A DNA stretch of 64,000 nucleotides from Artocarpus heterophyllus (Eukaryota; Streptophyta; Magnoliopsida; Rosales; Moraceae): positions 18,389,399 to 18,453,398 of the forward strand of contig CM046338.1 in NCBI GenBank assembly GCA_025403435.1, read 5' to 3'. Both the position numbers and the translations under genes were made by a program. The notes under the pieces were generated by a model. That model had not been told where the DNA came from. It searched no databases and saw only the letters and a program-made list of their open reading frames with translations. Numbering within the stretch: the first letter of the stretch is position 1; each line of letters opens with the position of its first letter. Positions 45,430 to 58,300 of this stretch are shown here, one piece after another.

Positions 45430-45895
45430 TGTTGGATCAAAATCCAATATATGGGCTAATGTATTAAATAAATGTGAATTAAAGGCTATCAATAAGGTTG
45501 CCCAATTAAAAGTGATCAATTTAGGTTTTAGGCTTTTAATGCATCATTAAGTATGGGCCTCCTATGTGTAAAGACCAAAATTATAATTACTAATTTTATG
45601 ATGGGCTAAATTGGTAATTAAGGATAATTGCTAGGGTTTAGCAATTATATAAAGGGGTTATGGTCCCCAAGTCAGTACGTACATTATTTTTCTGTTACCC
45701 ATCTACAGAGAGATTACAGAGCATTCTGATAAGGAGGATTTACGTACCAGACTTGGAAGATCATCAACCAAAAGACTCAAGAATCACATTCTATCAATGG
45801 ATTCAGGTTAGCTTCTGCATCTTATTAATATTCTTGATGATTTGACATGAACAATCTTAGGTGATGATGGTTTTCATCACAATTTTATTCTAACA
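45430..45895 (+). repeat. 3' LTR of the copia fragment
   Basis: It is 466 bp and begins TGTTGGATCAAAATCC after the polypurine tract. It contains the TATA box TATATAAA at 45646-45653 and ends ATTCTAACA, giving matching TGTTgg/ctAACA termini. The 5' partner is absent from the window. Confidence 0.85.
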
Positions 45896-46621
45896 CGTAT
45901 GAGATTTTTTAATAGGATGTGAGAAAATACGCAAGTAATGATTACGTGTTACTTGCGTATTTATATCATGTTATGTAAGTTTAGATATTTTTACTCTTTT
46001 TTTACCGTTCGAATATAATTGTAACCAAATCTGGCGATTATCTATTGTAAAAAGCTCCTATTTTATATGGCTATTTCTTTGGTCTCGCTTGTAATGTCTT
46101 TAAGCTTGAAAACATTAGGTATATAACCTTTTTCAATATACTATATACTTGGTGGTTACACTGCTGGCACAGTTGCCAACTCTAGCTTAGAGGGTGATAA
46201 AAAGTCAATATCTACACATCCACAAAGCCCTATAAAGATTGATATATCACGGATATTTTGCATGCTGTGGATTGTCTATAATGAGTAGATGATTAAGATC
46301 TCGGAAGTGAAAAGGACAAAAAGCTTTGCAATAAGATTTCTGATACTGAGACAGACAATTCCTTACAAACTACAATGCAAGGGACAAGTGAAGTATACAA
46401 AACCTCTTTGCTTAATTAAGGGGAAGAGAGAGAAAGAGAGAGAGAGAAGGGAATCATGTGAAGAAACATTGACCAATTTTAAAGGGAAGCAGTGGAAACC
46501 CAATTCAACGCCCCATTTATAAACTCTTTCAACACAGTTAGTACCTCAACATTTTCCAAGCCCATCTCTCTCTCTCTCTCAGCTTTCCATTTTCTTTTCT
46601 GCTGCATTGCTCTTTGTGCTT
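45896..46621 (+). promoter_or_regulatory. Upstream region of the receptor-like kinase gene
   Basis: The proximal promoter shows TTTATAAAC at 46516-46524 (a TATA candidate about 100 bp before the ATG), then a (CT)n tract at 46567-46581 typical of plant 5' leaders. A GA-rich run lies at about 46424-46448. The distal part is plain AT-rich sequence. Confidence 0.55.
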
Positions 46622-49438
46622 ATGGAAGTTAACATCACTTCTGTAGCTGCAGGGCCACTTGTTGGTCATTTAGGAGGAAACCACATCTACAAACAACACA
46701 ACTCTTCACACTTTCAAGGCCATGACCACCGCCACCATCACCACCACAAACTTTTCCCTTCAGAATTAATTCTCATAATCACCGTATCCATCATTTCATT
46801 TGTGGTCCTCCTTGCCATATTTGTCGTCATACTAATGCTCAGAAGACTCAAGTCCTCCAAAAATATTGGTCTTTACAAAGAGAACACCAGCATCCACAAT
46901 GCCAGTAGCAGATTCATTGCTCAAACTGCTATAAATTTCAATTCTAGCCCAGGTAAGTACCCCACTACTTCATGTCATTTCCATATTTTCCATGCATGCT
47001 GAGTCATAAAAAAAGGGTCCCAAATTGAGAAATTATGTTGAAAGAATGTTTTGACAGAGAATTCTAAAGGTGCTAATTTGGTCAGGATTTTCTAGAGAAT
47101 TTTGATACTGGTTATTCCTCTTGTCATTTACCTAAAAGAAAAAAAAAATTTGAAAGTAAAAGAAATGTTTAAATTGCTTGCAAACAATGTCTTTAAATGT
47201 TGTGTGGGATTACATTTGGTGATCTGGGTGTTCTTGAAATGTGGAAAATTAGAGTTGAAGGGTGGTTGTCTCAATGGAAGGCATTTTGGGAGGACACAAC
47301 CACAACAACATCATCATCATGGGTATAGGGGAGTGCAAGTATTCACATACAAGGAACTTGAAGCGGCCACAAGTGGATTTAGTGAAGGGAATGTGATTGG
47401 TAGAGGAGGCTTTGGAGTGGTGTATAGAGGGGTCCTAAGTGATGGGACTATGGCTGCAATTAAGATGTTGCATAGGGCGGGGAACCGTGGAGAGCGTGCT
47501 TTCAGGGTTGAGGTGAGTGACTTCATTTATTAGTCCTTTTTTTTTTTTTGGCTCCTTTCCTTTTTCCTTCTTTCCCTATTTGCTCATGCCTCTTTCCCCT
47601 TCAATTTTGTCATTATTAGATAAAACATAAGCAGTTGTACTAAGGGGGGAGAGAGAGAGAGAGTGAAGCAGAAAAGTCAATAATACAATTACCTTAAAAA
47701 AGTGTCATTAGAAGGTCAACTCAAATACTTTGAGTGAGACTAGAACGCGCTACCTAGGTAACAAAAACAGTGCTTCAAGCCTAGCATGTTAAAAACTCTT
47801 GAGCATTGACTTAATCTCTCTCTCTCTCTCTCTCATAGGCACATTCTGTGCTTCATTGAGCCATGAATTCCCGGGATACAAATTATTTATCATTTTTCTA
47901 GTTAATTATTGTATTCTATTTTAATAACTTTCACATGGATGTGAAAAAAGAATTGTTACTTCGCTTGTTTGCCAAAAAAAGAAGACTAAAATGCGTATCA
48001 TGGCAGGTGGACTTGCTTAGCAGATTGCACTCTCCTTACTTAGTGAAGCTGCTTGGCTATTGTGCTGACCAACATCATAGGCTCCTTATCTTTGAGTTCA
48101 TGCCCAATGGCACTCTCCAACACCACCTTCACAATGGACATCAGCCGTTGGATTGGGGGACCCGGGTGAGGATAGCCCTTGATTGTGCCAGGGCCCTTGA
48201 GTCCCTCCATGAGCTTGGCGTCCCACCAGTTATCCATCGTGACTTCAAGTGCGCCAATGTTCTCTTGGATCAAAATTTCCGAGCCAAAGTCTCAGATTTT
48301 GGATTGGCCAAAATGGGTTCGGACAAGATCAACGGTCAGATTTCAACGCGTGTGCTGGGGACCACAGGATATCTGGCTCCAGAGTGAGAGCCGATGTCTC
48401 TTTCCTTATCATTTTAATAGCAATGTTCCAAGACCATGCACATGGGTCTAGGTCGCGATCATGCAATTTATCATTTACTTCTCCTTCAAGGCCTAGTTGG
48501 GGGAAGAGTAAATTTTGAAAAAAAACCAAATTCATGAACACCATTTTGGTCAACACAATAATGAAAGAACTTAAATACTTGTGGAACAATAAACTATAAA
48601 CTACCTAAACTTGATCAAAGTGTGACCTCTTTTGCACATTTGGTGGCAATGTAGGTATGCTTCAACCGGGAAGCTTACAACAAAATCTGATGTATACAGC
48701 TACGGTGTGGTTCTTTTGGAGCTGTTGACAGGGCGTGTACCAGTTGATACCAAGCGACCCCCTGGAGAACATGTCCTTGTTTCATGGGTTAGTACAGGGA
48801 GTATAGTCATTTTTCTTCTGAATTTAGATTTAACTTTTCATTGCATGTATTAAAAAAAAAAAAAAAAAAAACTACAGAAGCCACTTGAAGAAGCTAATTA
48901 AGATCGAAATGTCTATTTGCAAAATGGTAATAAAATACAGGCAGCTCAAAAAGCTTTGGAGAGAACTTCCAAGTAGTGTTTGTCTTTTATAATTTCAATG
49001 ATTGTAAAATCGTTCCTTTTTTTGCCCTCATCTTTCTTATTCATATGGTTTATCAGGCCCTTCCAAGGTTAACAAGCAGAGAGAAGGTAGTGGAGATGGT
49101 TGACCCAGCTCTGCAAGGCCATTACTCAAAGAAGGATCTAATTCAGGTAAAACTCAGCTTCCATTATTCAGAAGTCAGAACTAGAATCAACAGTAGTGAG
49201 TAAATTTTCTGATGTTAAGACTTACAACTAATCATATTTACTTGTCACTGCTGCATCGGCTTTATAGATAGCTGCTATTGCTGCCATGTGTGTGCAGCCA
49301 GAAGCAGATTATCGGCCTCTAATAACTGATGTAGTACAGTCACTTGTCCCACTCGCTAAGAACTCCTCTGTCAATTCCTCTGGCTCCTCAAGATTTCCCA
49401 ACCAAAGAGTAAGTCCCAGGTATCCGATTACTCCATGA
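46622..49438 (+). CDS. Membrane-anchored receptor-like serine/threonine kinase
   Basis: Six exons (46622-46952, 47253-47512, 48007-48383, 48655-48787, 49057-49146, 49268-49438), all GT-AG and in frame, give 453 residues. A short His-rich N-terminus (30-42) precedes one membrane segment (about 49-73, [20 protein letters not shown]). The kinase domain starts at [13 protein letters not shown] (141): P-loop GRGGFG (160-165), Lys181 in AAIK, catalytic HRDFKCANV (274-282), DFG (294-296) and APE (321-323). HRD makes it an RD kinase. Sequence style matches the At3g58690-like receptor-like kinase group; ligand and substrates are unknown. Exon 2's start (acceptor aaaattag) is chosen because only it restores frame. 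A strong GTAAGT inside exon 6 (49409) could give an alternative C-terminus. Confidence 0.9.
47813..47836. repeat. CT microsatellite in kinase intron 2
   Basis: A (CT)n run in the intron between exons 2 and 3 of the receptor-like kinase. A shorter GA run lies upstream at about 47649-47664. Confidence 0.85.
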
Positions 49439-50632
49439 ACACTGGGACAGAACATTCCATTCAGGTCTCCCATCACACTTTCACAACTGGTTTGTATCTG
49501 TCAAGAAGGTTTACACGGTTCACGAAGAGGTTAAAGTTTGTTAGACTGATTTAGCAGCTTCTTGAAAAATCCTTACTGCATTAGAGAACTGCAACACTAG
49601 AAACAGCAATGAACTTTGGTTCTCAGAGCCTTGCAAGATATTCTACCATTAGGAGCAGCCAAGTACATGGGAGTTTTGAGCAGTACCGGATGCTTGAACA
49701 ACCTCATCTCCTCTAGACAAGTTTTACATGTTATGTATAGATCAACAGATCAAAAGCACTGTCACTTTCCATTACCATAATGTAAGGATGATCATCATGT
49801 TCATCATGTTTAAAATTTGGCTCCCCTTGTATAAATCACCCATTTTGAAGAATATTTGTGTAATCACTATTCACTACAATGCTGCAAAAGAAGGGGGACA
49901 GGTTCTAGCGTTGGAGCAAAAAGAATTCCAAGCCAATTATTAGTTTTCTTTGTTTATTGCTCGTGAAATGACTCACACTTTATTGAAGATCATCAGTAAC
50001 AACAGCTCACACAGGGGGAGTAGTAACCTCCCTAACCTTAAAATAGCCGAGCTATTAGTCAAGTACGACCAGTTACCTAGGAGATGAGCCACTCTATTAC
50101 ACAGTCTAGGCACTTATACAATTTCAGATCCTCCAGCAGCAAAGAACAATCCCAAATCTTGAAAATCCAAAACCAATTCTCCTTCTTTGAGGACATGATT
50201 TGTAAGATAGTTAAAAATCCCGCATCAGTAAGAATGCTTGGGCGTCCTGTAGCATTTTTGCTGATAGCCTATTAGTAGACAACCATATGGGAATCCTAGA
50301 TCTGAGAAGGTTCAGAGGAAAGAGACAAAAAGAATTAGTGAGATAATTTAGTCATCATTAGACAGGACCATCGTTGAAGAAAAGACTTGCATTTATAATA
50401 TGGTAAAAAAATGTCTACACATATCTCACCAAAATATTTCAAAGGGAAAAATCTCTAAGATATGTGTGATGATCTAACGGGACAAAAAGGTGCATTCCCC
50501 ATTGTGCTGATACACTAATAAATGTGAACATGTACATTCCCCTCTGAACAACTTCCATCTCACTCAATCCTTGTACTTGTGGCTATGTTGGAGAGGTCCA
50601 AGAAATGATATCACATTAAAGTCTTGAACCCG
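49439..50632. other. Convergent intergenic region between kinase and ERCC1
   Basis: It is bounded by the kinase stop at 49438 and the ERCC1 tail stop at 50633. It presumably holds both 3' untranslated regions. No additional gene is recognised in either strand. Confidence 0.55.
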
Positions 50633-53257
50633 TTACAAATTTCCCTTCTCAGCTTCCTGTTCCATCAAAGAACTCGTTCCTCCCTTCCCTTGAGATTTAT
50701 TGTTCTTTTTACCAACTTTAGCTGCATATTTGGCAAAAGTTACTTTTGGCGTAGGTTCACATACTTGGAAAAGTTACTTTTCATGCAAATCTAACAAATA
50801 AAAAGAAACTACCCAAGTAGCGCAATCCAACCCCTAACTTCAGGACCCACAAGAGATAAGAAAACAAGAGCTTAATTATAGAAAAAATACCTTGCACTCT
50901 CCTACGCCAGGGCAACGTGCAAGGTCTTCCATTGATGCATCCATGATATGAGAAACAGACTGTGATAACAAGCAACCATCTCCATATTAATTATCACCAA
51001 AAGTCAAGATGATGACATATTATAAATTTTTGGTGCAAGACAGCAGGCATACCCCAAATGCATTACCAAGTGTGACCACATCAGTCTTGTTTACATGTCG
51101 AACTGTTGTGAGAACATGTGTTAGCTACAACCAAGAGTGTGAGAAATTCTTTTCAATCAATTCATTACCCAACAACCTTATAATATATGTTGCACAAGTA
51201 CAACATGATTAAAAAAAGGACCAGATATTTCAAGTTCTAAGTCAAAATATTCACTAGGACCCAATTCTCAATAGTTTGCCGGCATAAACTGATCTGAAAC
51301 CAAAAGGACAAAATGTTAGCCGTGATAGATAATCTGTGTCTATTTGCCCTTGAATAATATCAGCAGGCTTGTTTTCATACACTTTAATAGTCTCCAAATA
51401 GCGACCACATTCCTCCAAACTACAAGAAATAATAAAAGTGAAGAGCTGGTCCAGCAATCCATGTAGATCAAAACTATAACAAACGAAGCAATGCTTCACA
51501 ACTGCATCTTGTCCAAGTCCATTTAGCATTATAACAAAAAGGGGAATAATCATAAGCATTACGAAGTTAAATTTGTTTTGTGGATGCACATGACTGGAAA
51601 TATATCAATACCTCCACCCGCATAAAAGGGTACAATCATGAAGAAGAGTGAACTTGGTAACTTCAAGCAAAGGCTTGACAACATCCTCCTGCAACCAAAG
51701 AAAAAGTAGTGAGCAATATAAACAAAAAACCGCTACGTTGATAGGTCCTTTTTTTAAAAAAAAATCTTGAAACAGAAAAAAAAAAAGGGGACTTATACTA
51801 AACTTTGGAAGAGGCGCAGTTGTGTTAATTGCTTACCACATCAACATGGCAAAGAACAACATGAAGCTTAGAGTTCTTTTGCAATTCTCTTATACGGTAA
51901 TATAAGTAGTCTGGATGAAGCAGATGATACCGAAGACTGCAACAGATGTTCAAATGAATACATAAGAATGAGTTTTACTTTTAACATGTGACAAACAAGA
52001 ACATGTTTGAAAAATAATATTTGTTACAACACAACAACGGCTACAAAAGTATGTTCCACAAATTTGGAATGTCCATGCACGTACAGAAAGCCATCAGAAA
52101 TATGACAGTACCCTAAAGTTCTAACCTTAGATAGAGTGCACATGAGCTTTGCCCAAGTAGGTAGTCACAAACAACATCTGCAAAAGCCCATCCCACATTC
52201 CTGATATGTTTGAGCAATGGGTTCCCCTTCTGCATAGAGAAATGCAACAAAAACATATATTCATACCGATACTAAAATTTGGCATTTGGGTAAAAGACAA
52301 TTCTCCAATGCTATTGCCATACTTAAATGTCAAGTTTAGCATATGTAATAGCATCATGCAACATGTCATTCATGCTATTTCCACACTTTTGTGTCAACTA
52401 TAACCTTGGCATTGAAAATGGTCCTAAATTTTAATTCCAAGCTAAATTGCATAGCTCAGCAATGGTTTAACTATATGCTACGATTGCCCCCATGGGAGAA
52501 GATGGAAAAGAAAAAAAAAATATTGAAGGGCCAAAAAACCTGCCTGTGGCTGACGAGAATTGCATTACGATTCTGAGTAGACAAAGACGATGACGACGAA
52601 GAAGAAGCAACAGCATTACTAGAAGACGGAACATTGGACGAACAAATTTCTCTGAAAAGCAATAAATCCCACACAAAAAAGCAAAGTAAAGCTCAAATTC
52701 CTAACAAAAGCATCACAAATTAACCAACTAATAACAATTTCTTTATGCCAGAATCATGGTTAAGCTTCCACTGGCAATTCCATGAAGGTTTCATACTTCA
52801 TCTTTATCCACTATTCCCACATTTCCTTCGCCATTGAACTTCGCATACAAAACCAAATAAATCATACGTTTAGGACATAAAAGATCAATAGAAGCTTCAA
52901 GCATAAAAAATCTCCGCCTTTTCCTTTCTACAAAATCTACCAAAGAGCCAAACGCTGAATAAGACAATCAAAATCGTACAGTGAATCAGAAAGCTCCGAC
53001 GTCTGCGAGTGTCGCTTAGAGGTTGAGGAAGGGGGCGGCGGCGGCAGAGGAGGAGGAGAGTAGAATTCGGAGGATTTGACGAAAGCGAAAGCTTGAGAAA
53101 AGCTCTGCGAGGGAGCGAAGAGAGAGGGTGGCGTTGATTTGGAATGTGAGGTTTCGAGGACTTCTTGGTACGAGGGTATTTTGATCACCACCTTGTTCGT
53201 GTTCGAGTTCGTCAGGTTTGGCTCTGAGGTGTTCCCTCTGTCGACGTCTTCCCCCAT
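50633..53257 (-). pseudogene. ERCC1: ERCC1 (RAD10) DNA-repair gene copy with broken 3' half
   Basis: ERCC1 with XPF forms the 5' endonuclease of nucleotide-excision and crosslink repair. Exons on the minus strand: 53257-52980, 52651-52540, 52229-52126, 51936-51837, 51688-51612, 51419-51320, 51124-51053, 50959-50891, and a tail at about 50757-50633. Family blocks are present: [85 protein letters not shown] and DASMEDLARCPGVGE. Two defects: the donor after 51320 reads CT instead of GT, and unspliced reading stops at 51254. The exon for the final helix-hairpin-helix segment, expected after 50891, is not found, although the plant-type C-terminal tail (FAKYAAKVGKKNNK) survives. That segment is needed to pair with XPF. 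Unusual residues (NVGW, GECK) suggest relaxed constraint. An assembly error or non-canonical splicing remains possible. Confidence 0.72.
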
Positions 53258-53422
53258 TTGTGGTTCTGTTACAGAAACGAAGAGGTGACCCGCGCGCTTC
53301 CTGAGAGAATTGTGCAGACACGTTGGGCCGCAACCATCCTGGAGGTCAAAGGATACAAGCCCCTGCAACATTGGAGGCCCAGAATATGAGAGAAATGAAG
53401 AGGTGAATAGACTTACGCCCAT

Positions 53423-54241
53423 TTGTTTTTGTTCTTAGAATTTCTAGAAATATTTAGGTATATTTTTTGAAACAAAAATTTTAAAAATATTTTTAATGTA
53501 ATTTTTAAAAATTATCATTTTTTAAAATAAAATACTTTTATCTATTTTAAAAATAATACTAAACAACTCAAATTCTTAAAACTTTAAATTATGTAAATAA
53601 GAATATTTACATTGTAAATAAAAAGATAAAGACATTATTTATATCATAAATCTATTTATTATCTAAATAAGAATTACTTATACTCTAATTAAAAGAGTAA
53701 ATAAATTATTTATAAAATAAATTTGATATTTACGATAAATATCTTCAAAACTTGTTATTTACTACAATTAGGTGTGAAAGGACTGGTGATTCTTTGAAAA
53801 AAATAAAATAAAATAAAATAAAATCAATGATCACTATAAAAATTGAAACCTCAATATTCATGGAATAAATTTGATTGGGAGATTTTTTTTTTTTTAGCGA
53901 AATTATAACAAACAGTTCATTTTTTAAAAAAATATTTATGGTAAATAACGTATTTCAAAATCTTCATGATAACTAACATATTTATGGTAAATAATTAATT
54001 TACGATTATATTTATAAGATAACAATGTAAATATACTTCTTAAATAAATCATTCATTATAAAATGTTATTTGCTATAAATATTTTAAAATATGTATTTTA
54101 TAATAACTATTTTTACTGTAAAATATTATTTACTATAAATATTTTAAAATATGTATTTTACAGTAAATTTTTTTTTACTATTTGGAGCTTTGTACAATAA
54201 CTTAAGTTATGCATATTTATTAACGTCAAATTTAATTTATA
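53423..54241. other. AT-rich DNA upstream of ERCC1
   Basis: The ERCC1 promoter should lie in the first few hundred bases; no clear TATA box is seen. The rest is very AT-rich, with repeated 'taaatatttt' and 'attatttac' words and an (AAAAT)n run at about 53797-53824. Confidence 0.5.
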
Positions 54242-55375
54242 GGGTTAATTTTATATTTGATCTTTAAATTATACAACTTGTCCTATTTTGACCGATGAAC
54301 TTTAAAAGGTGGCAAATAACACCCTTGAACTATTCAACTTATCCTATATTGGCCCTTCCATTACTAAATCCGTTATATGTTAACGGAATTGAACCAATAA
54401 TTTCACTTTTGATCCCTAAGCTATGCAATTTGTCTCATTTTGATCCCTAAACTTTAAATTATAACAAATTACACATTGAACTATGAAACTTGTCACATTT
54501 TGTTTCATCACTAAATTTGTTAAATATTGACGGACTAAGACAAATAACCGCTTGACCTTTTGGCTCTATATATGTTTTCAGCATTTATTTTGAAGTTAAA
54601 ATATCTAAATTATGTTTATTTATTATATAAGTTTTACTATTTTTTTCTTCTTTTTTATACTTTTGTTAATAAAAGTTTTATTATTTTTTTGCTCAAGAAG
54701 TTTTAAGAAATTTTCTTCATCATATGATTTAAAATAAATTAAAATAAAAAATATGAACAAATAAGAAAAAAAAATTTTAGATGTATGGGTACCTAACAAA
54801 AACAACATATAGATACCACAATATAACCTACTTATTAATTTTAGAGCCAAATTTTAAGGTTAAAAATTATGTAAATGACATAATAATAAATAATTCACTT
54901 AATTAGACTCAATAATAACAAAAAAGTATAAATTTATATTTATTTGAAGTCAATAAAAATGTATATTTGTTTATAAAATTTCCTATTTGTAAGTCTAAGA
55001 TACGTGAAATTCGATTTCAAAATATTTAATCTCGACTGTCGATTTATAATCAATTCATCAAATGCATATATATGTAGCTTAATTTGTCAACATATAATAG
55101 ATTTAGTAATTGAAGGGTCAAAATATGATAAGTTTCATAGTTCAAGGATGTGATTTGTTATAATCTAAAGTTTAAGGGTTAAATGGGACAAGTTGTGTCG
55201 TTTAGGAAGCAAAATGAAATTATTGACTCAATTCGATTAATATTTAATAGATTTAGTAATAGAATAACCAAAATGAGACAAGTTGAATAGTTTAAGGGTG
55301 TGATTTGTTGCATTTTAAAGTACAAGAGGCAAAATAGGGCAAGTTGCATAGTTTAGGGGATAAAAGTGAAGTTAA
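54242..55375 (+). repeat. Long-inverted-repeat (foldback/MITE) element, full copy
   Basis: Left arm (54242-54560) and right arm (about 55070-55375) are imperfect reverse complements over about 300 bp. The left arm has 'acaacttgtcctattttgac' and 'aaatattgacgga'; the right arm has their complements such as 'gcaagttgcatag'-type words. The centre is non-coding. The truncated, oppositely oriented relative is at 40046-40800. The transposon superfamily is not settled. Confidence 0.78.
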
Positions 55376-58300
55376 ATTTCAAATTACACTCCTTAATTCA
55401 AATTACCCTAATAGCTATATACACACAAAATTGACAGTTTCTAATTTAGAAAAAGCATATCTTGTTCAAATTACACTCTTTAATTCTACAGAGAGCAAAA
55501 ATATGCGAAACAAAAAATAAACAAGAACACATATAAAATTTATAGTAGTTCACTATCAACATGAGAGCTATATCCATTTTTAACAGATGTAGAATAATTT
55601 TATTAAGATGATAAAGAAGTTTACAAGAGAAAAATTGCTCTCTCTCTTTTAGGATTATACAAAATAAGCCCCACAATGTCTTATCCATAACTTTTCAAGA
55701 AAGAGGAAATAGAAAGACCTACAAGACAACCTTCTCGCGTTAGGCTTCGACCTTGAGTGGCCATGCCCTTTAGCTGGCGCTATTGTGCATGTTTTGCTTC
55801 GCTACAAGTTTTTGCCTTAGCTCATGGTCGCACCTTTCCCTAGCACTACAACATGGGCACTAACTTCGTGCATGGCCGTGCCTCTTTTGGGTGCCCCAAC
55901 ATGGGATCTCTACTAGCACGCGCACGCCATGCATTTTCCTGGTGCTGAACCGTGTATCTATTGCCTCCAACATGTTTTTTTCCTCCTTTTTTTGCTCCTC
56001 CTTAATAAAATTTTGGGCTAATGGCTCTACCCCCACACCCTCGGGAGGGAGGCTTTTCGTCAATTCCTGTGACAACCTTATCAAGAAGGTCGATCTTCGA
56101 ATTCTTTGTGTATGATGATAATTTGTAAAGTATGAATTAAGCTCCACATGTTTTTAACATATCTCTACCAGCAGCTTTGTAGGAAAAACACCCTAGATTC
56201 TCCAAATAATGTAAAAATTTAGAGGTCGTTTGGTATTGTTTTTAAAAGAGCTGAAAATATTTTGTTTTAAATAATGAGAATTTTTTAAGAATTATGCTGA
56301 AAGTATTTTTAAAATTTTTACCTTAAAAAATATGCGAAAATATTTCTAAAAATTTTGAGAATAAAAACAAATAGTGCCTTAGCATCTTGATTTGTTGCTA
56401 CCAACCAAAATGTAGCTCTGTACATAAGGCTTTGGAGCTTGAAACGTGTGAGTGTACCAGCTTATACTTGCATTATCTCAAAATGTCACGTCGAAGAACC
56501 CTAGAAAGGTTAATTCAAGTGCATTTTTTTCCAAACGCACTTTCGTCAAGTATTGAACAAGTCAAAGAAAGCTTAGCGTGGGAGCCAAATATGCCCAAAC
56601 ATGATGTTGAATAAATTCTGAAGAATATAATAATCGAGTAGATAGGTTTCAAATGCTTGACAACATAAAACATGCATACAAAATTAAATATTGGTCGGGT
56701 TCGTTAAAGCTTAAATAATCAATTTAGTATATTTCAAAAGAGCCAAAAAAAAAAAAAAAACAAGAGCAATAGAAAGACCAATACTACTGCCTCATTCAGC
56801 GATGAATATGGGGAAAAAAATTCGTATTCCTCAAGATAAAGTGTGTTTTAGGAATATGCCAAAGTAGAGTAGAGTAATGTTATTGGATTAATCTCATGAT
56901 AATTAGTGGCGGAATCCAACCTTCATCTTCAAACTTCAATAGAAACCTACACTAGAATTTTTAGATAAACTAATAATAAAAAATATGAAAAAAATATTGA
57001 AATATTTTTCAAGAGCTACCACATACATAAATCAAATACTTATAATAAAATGATGGCATACATAAAAATACATGATTTTTAGTGATGGCATAAATATAAA
57101 ATTATAAGATTTTTAGAGTTGATTTTTGACCAAAAAAAAGTCAGTGGATGGTGATATGATGATGATGATGATGATACAGGACTGGTATGACGTTGTGCTT
57201 CTGGCAGTAAAAATGTTTAAAACATTTATAACAGATTGGAAGTAAGTAGGTCCAGCAATAAGCCAATAAAAGTTTCTATATGCATTTAATGTTGACAAAT
57301 TGGATCGAGGAAAGTTTCATGGAATTCTAAGATATGACTTTCTAGAAGTCTAATTCATGACTAGAAGCTCGATCAAAATTGTTGTTGGCCTTCTAAGGAC
57401 TGACTAGCAATAGCAAAAAGACCGAAAATGTCAAAGCAACGTATCAAAATCCATTATATGAATATCGGAGGAGCAGTCAAAAGAGGCCTGCAAAAATGGC
57501 TAATAATTTCGGCTTCAACCATGTACAACAAATAAAAAACAAATTAACGATTAAAAGGAGAAAATCTTGACGGGTTATGGCAAAAAGTATATCTTGATGG
57601 CAGGATATAGTCTTTTAACTTAACAAAAGTTCTATATTAAATTAACATGTTTTATTTGGTTTAACATAAATCTAATTTTATTTAACGATTAAAAATAATA
57701 CTTTATTTAATCTGACAGTTAAAAATTTATGCTTTAATAAAAATTTATGCCTTACGAATAAAATTATACATTCATTACGGTGTAAAATAAAAATATTCAT
57801 AAACCTAACTCATTTTTAAATACGATGCCAAGCCTTTTTTAATTAATAAGAAAAGAAATCATTAGTACGGAGCCAATAATGCCAAAAACGAGAGACTCTT
57901 GGTGCTACTAACAGATACAAAAGAAATGGTATGGGAATAGATGGCAAACTAGGCTAGGTGTGACAAATTATATCACAAATCTGGCATGACGTTCGGCCAT
58001 TGCATACCAACTTTGACAACTCCTGAGATAAGATGAAGCTTTCACATGTATTTAATGATTAATATTATTAAATTATTAAATGAAACGAATATAACGTTGT
58101 GCTCTAGGACAACGGAAGTTTATCAAATTTTATGCTACATGTAGGCATGTAATTATTTTTTAAACATGCACTCATGGCTAAAGAATAGTACATATAGAGC
58201 AATTTTACATGAAATTATAAAACGACAAGTGTTTAGGAGAACGGTTCGACCTGCAACATGTGAAAGCATGTTATAAGCTTTGTATTGTAGTTTGTTTTTG

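Larger units (their letters stand above)
43406..45895 (+). mobile_element. Ty1/copia retrotransposon, 5'-truncated 3' half
   Basis: Only RT, RNase H, polypurine tract and one LTR remain. RT opens with SQEWIDAMNEEIKSMKDND and VWDLVPLPEGAKPIGCKWIF. The catalytic box is LVLYVDDILLASND near 44000. RNase H includes TDSDFAGYQDN, ASSTMAAEFIACYEA and, at 44936-44992, LPPKMFHEHTARMGVISF. The purine tract cccaagtgggaga (about 45417-45428) leads into the LTR at 45430. No gag, integrase or 5' LTR is present. It is the same lineage as the relic at 13.8-20.9 kb. Confidence 0.9.

Noticed and set aside
55710..56147. Minus-strand open frame of 95 residues in a GC-richer block
   Set aside because: It has no recognisable domain; words such as 'catggccgtgcc' recur, suggesting retroelement debris rather than a gene.
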